From Acidimicrobiia bacterium (GTDB taxonomy: Bacteria; Actinomycetota; Acidimicrobiia; Acidimicrobiales; Ilumatobacteraceae), in assembly GCA_030425785.1 (NCBI GenBank), contig JAUHYJ010000248.1, forward strand, positions 1 through 5,974: DNA of 5,974 bases, written 5' to 3'. This document shows positions 5,700-5,974 of the stretch, piece by piece (position 1 is the first letter of the stretch; each line of letters opens with the position of its first letter). Both the position numbers and the translations under genes were made by a program. A model generated the notes under the pieces. That model was not told where the DNA came from, made no database searches, and saw only the letters and a program-made list of their open reading frames with translations.

Positions 5700-5974
5700 A
5701 TGCCGAAGCACATCTTCGTGACCGGAGGGGTGGCCAGCTCGCTCGGCAAGGGCCTGACCGCGAGTTCCCTCGGACGGCTCTTGAAGTTGCGCGGCCTGCG
5801 GGTGACCCTGCAGAAGCTCGACCCGTACATCAACGTCGACCCGGGCACGATGAACCCGTTCGAGCACGGCGAGGTGTTCGTCACCGACGACGGCGGCGAG
5901 ACCGACCTGGACCTGGGTCACTACGAGCGCTTCATCGACGAGCCGCTGTCGCGGGACTCCAACGCCACCACCGG
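5700..5974 (+). CDS. pyrG: CTP synthase, N-terminal part (runs off the window)
   Basis: The first 91 residues of CTP synthase, which makes CTP from UTP using ATP and glutamine-derived ammonia, are present; full proteins are about 540-560 aa, so roughly one sixth is seen. The highly conserved amidoligase N-terminus is unmistakable: [14 protein letters not shown] (P-loop-like, K17), [14 protein letters not shown] (38-51), [10 protein letters not shown] (56-65) and [12 protein letters not shown] (67-78), with D71 at the position of the metal-binding Asp. The glutaminase domain lies beyond the window. The start ATG at 5700 has a GGAGG site upstream. pyrG lies downstream of recN in Mycobacterium and Streptomyces too, though with different genes between. 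Confidence 0.97.
   Translation, partial: MPKHIFVTGGVASSLGKGLTASSLGRLLKLRGLRVTLQKLDPYINVDPGTMNPFEHGEVFVTDDGGETDLDLGHYERFIDEPLSRDSNATT

Noticed and set aside
3216..5921. Several further long minus-strand open frames opposite recN, the M20 gene and pyrG
   Set aside because: They mirror codon bias of well-supported + strand genes, have Arg/Gly/Ala-rich products without domains, and lack start signals.

Overview
The window is a high-GC chromosomal stretch with core genes read almost entirely from the + strand. The order is: 3' end of an unknown gene, a lysine-tailed coiled-coil protein, tlyA, nadK, recN, an M20 metallopeptidase, and the start of pyrG. The tlyA-nadK-recN-...-pyrG order is the classic actinobacterial arrangement (as in Mycobacterium and Streptomyces). 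Strong G/C third-position bias, leaderless-looking starts and an actinobacterial-type SOS box agree with this. A deep-branching actinobacterium such as a member of Acidimicrobiia is a reasonable guess, but the window alone does not prove it.

Layout. Positions 1-47 hold the last codons of an upstream gene. That gene end, stop codon included, lies inside a 67-bp tandem repeat with 2.75 copies (6-189). After a short promoter region comes a 197-aa protein (231-824): a helical, phasin-like N-terminal half and a polycationic tail of eleven A-A-T-K-K-K hexads encoded by an 18-bp repeat. tlyA (860-1612, rRNA 2'-O-methyltransferase) overlaps nadK (1609-2475, NAD kinase) by ATGA. An 83-bp gap then carries what looks like a composite DNA-damage promoter: a LexA/SOS box, a PafBC-type TTGTCA-spacer-TAGAAC element, and a leaderless recN start. 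recN (2559-4202, SMC-like repair ATPase) overlaps an M20 dipeptidase-like gene (4199-5611) by GTGA. A separate leader with a good ribosome binding site precedes pyrG (5700 onward, CTP synthase), which runs off the end.

How the genes work together. There are probably three or four transcription units: the lysine-tailed gene with tlyA-nadK, a damage-inducible recN-M20 unit, and pyrG from its own promoter. TlyA modifies ribosomal RNA, NadK makes NADP, RecN acts in double-strand-break repair and PyrG makes CTP, so the cluster is conserved housekeeping rather than one pathway. No mobile element, CRISPR array or tRNA/rRNA gene was seen. The window does not show a new multi-gene system. The most interesting signals are the recN control region, the hexad-repeat tail and the duplicated gene end.
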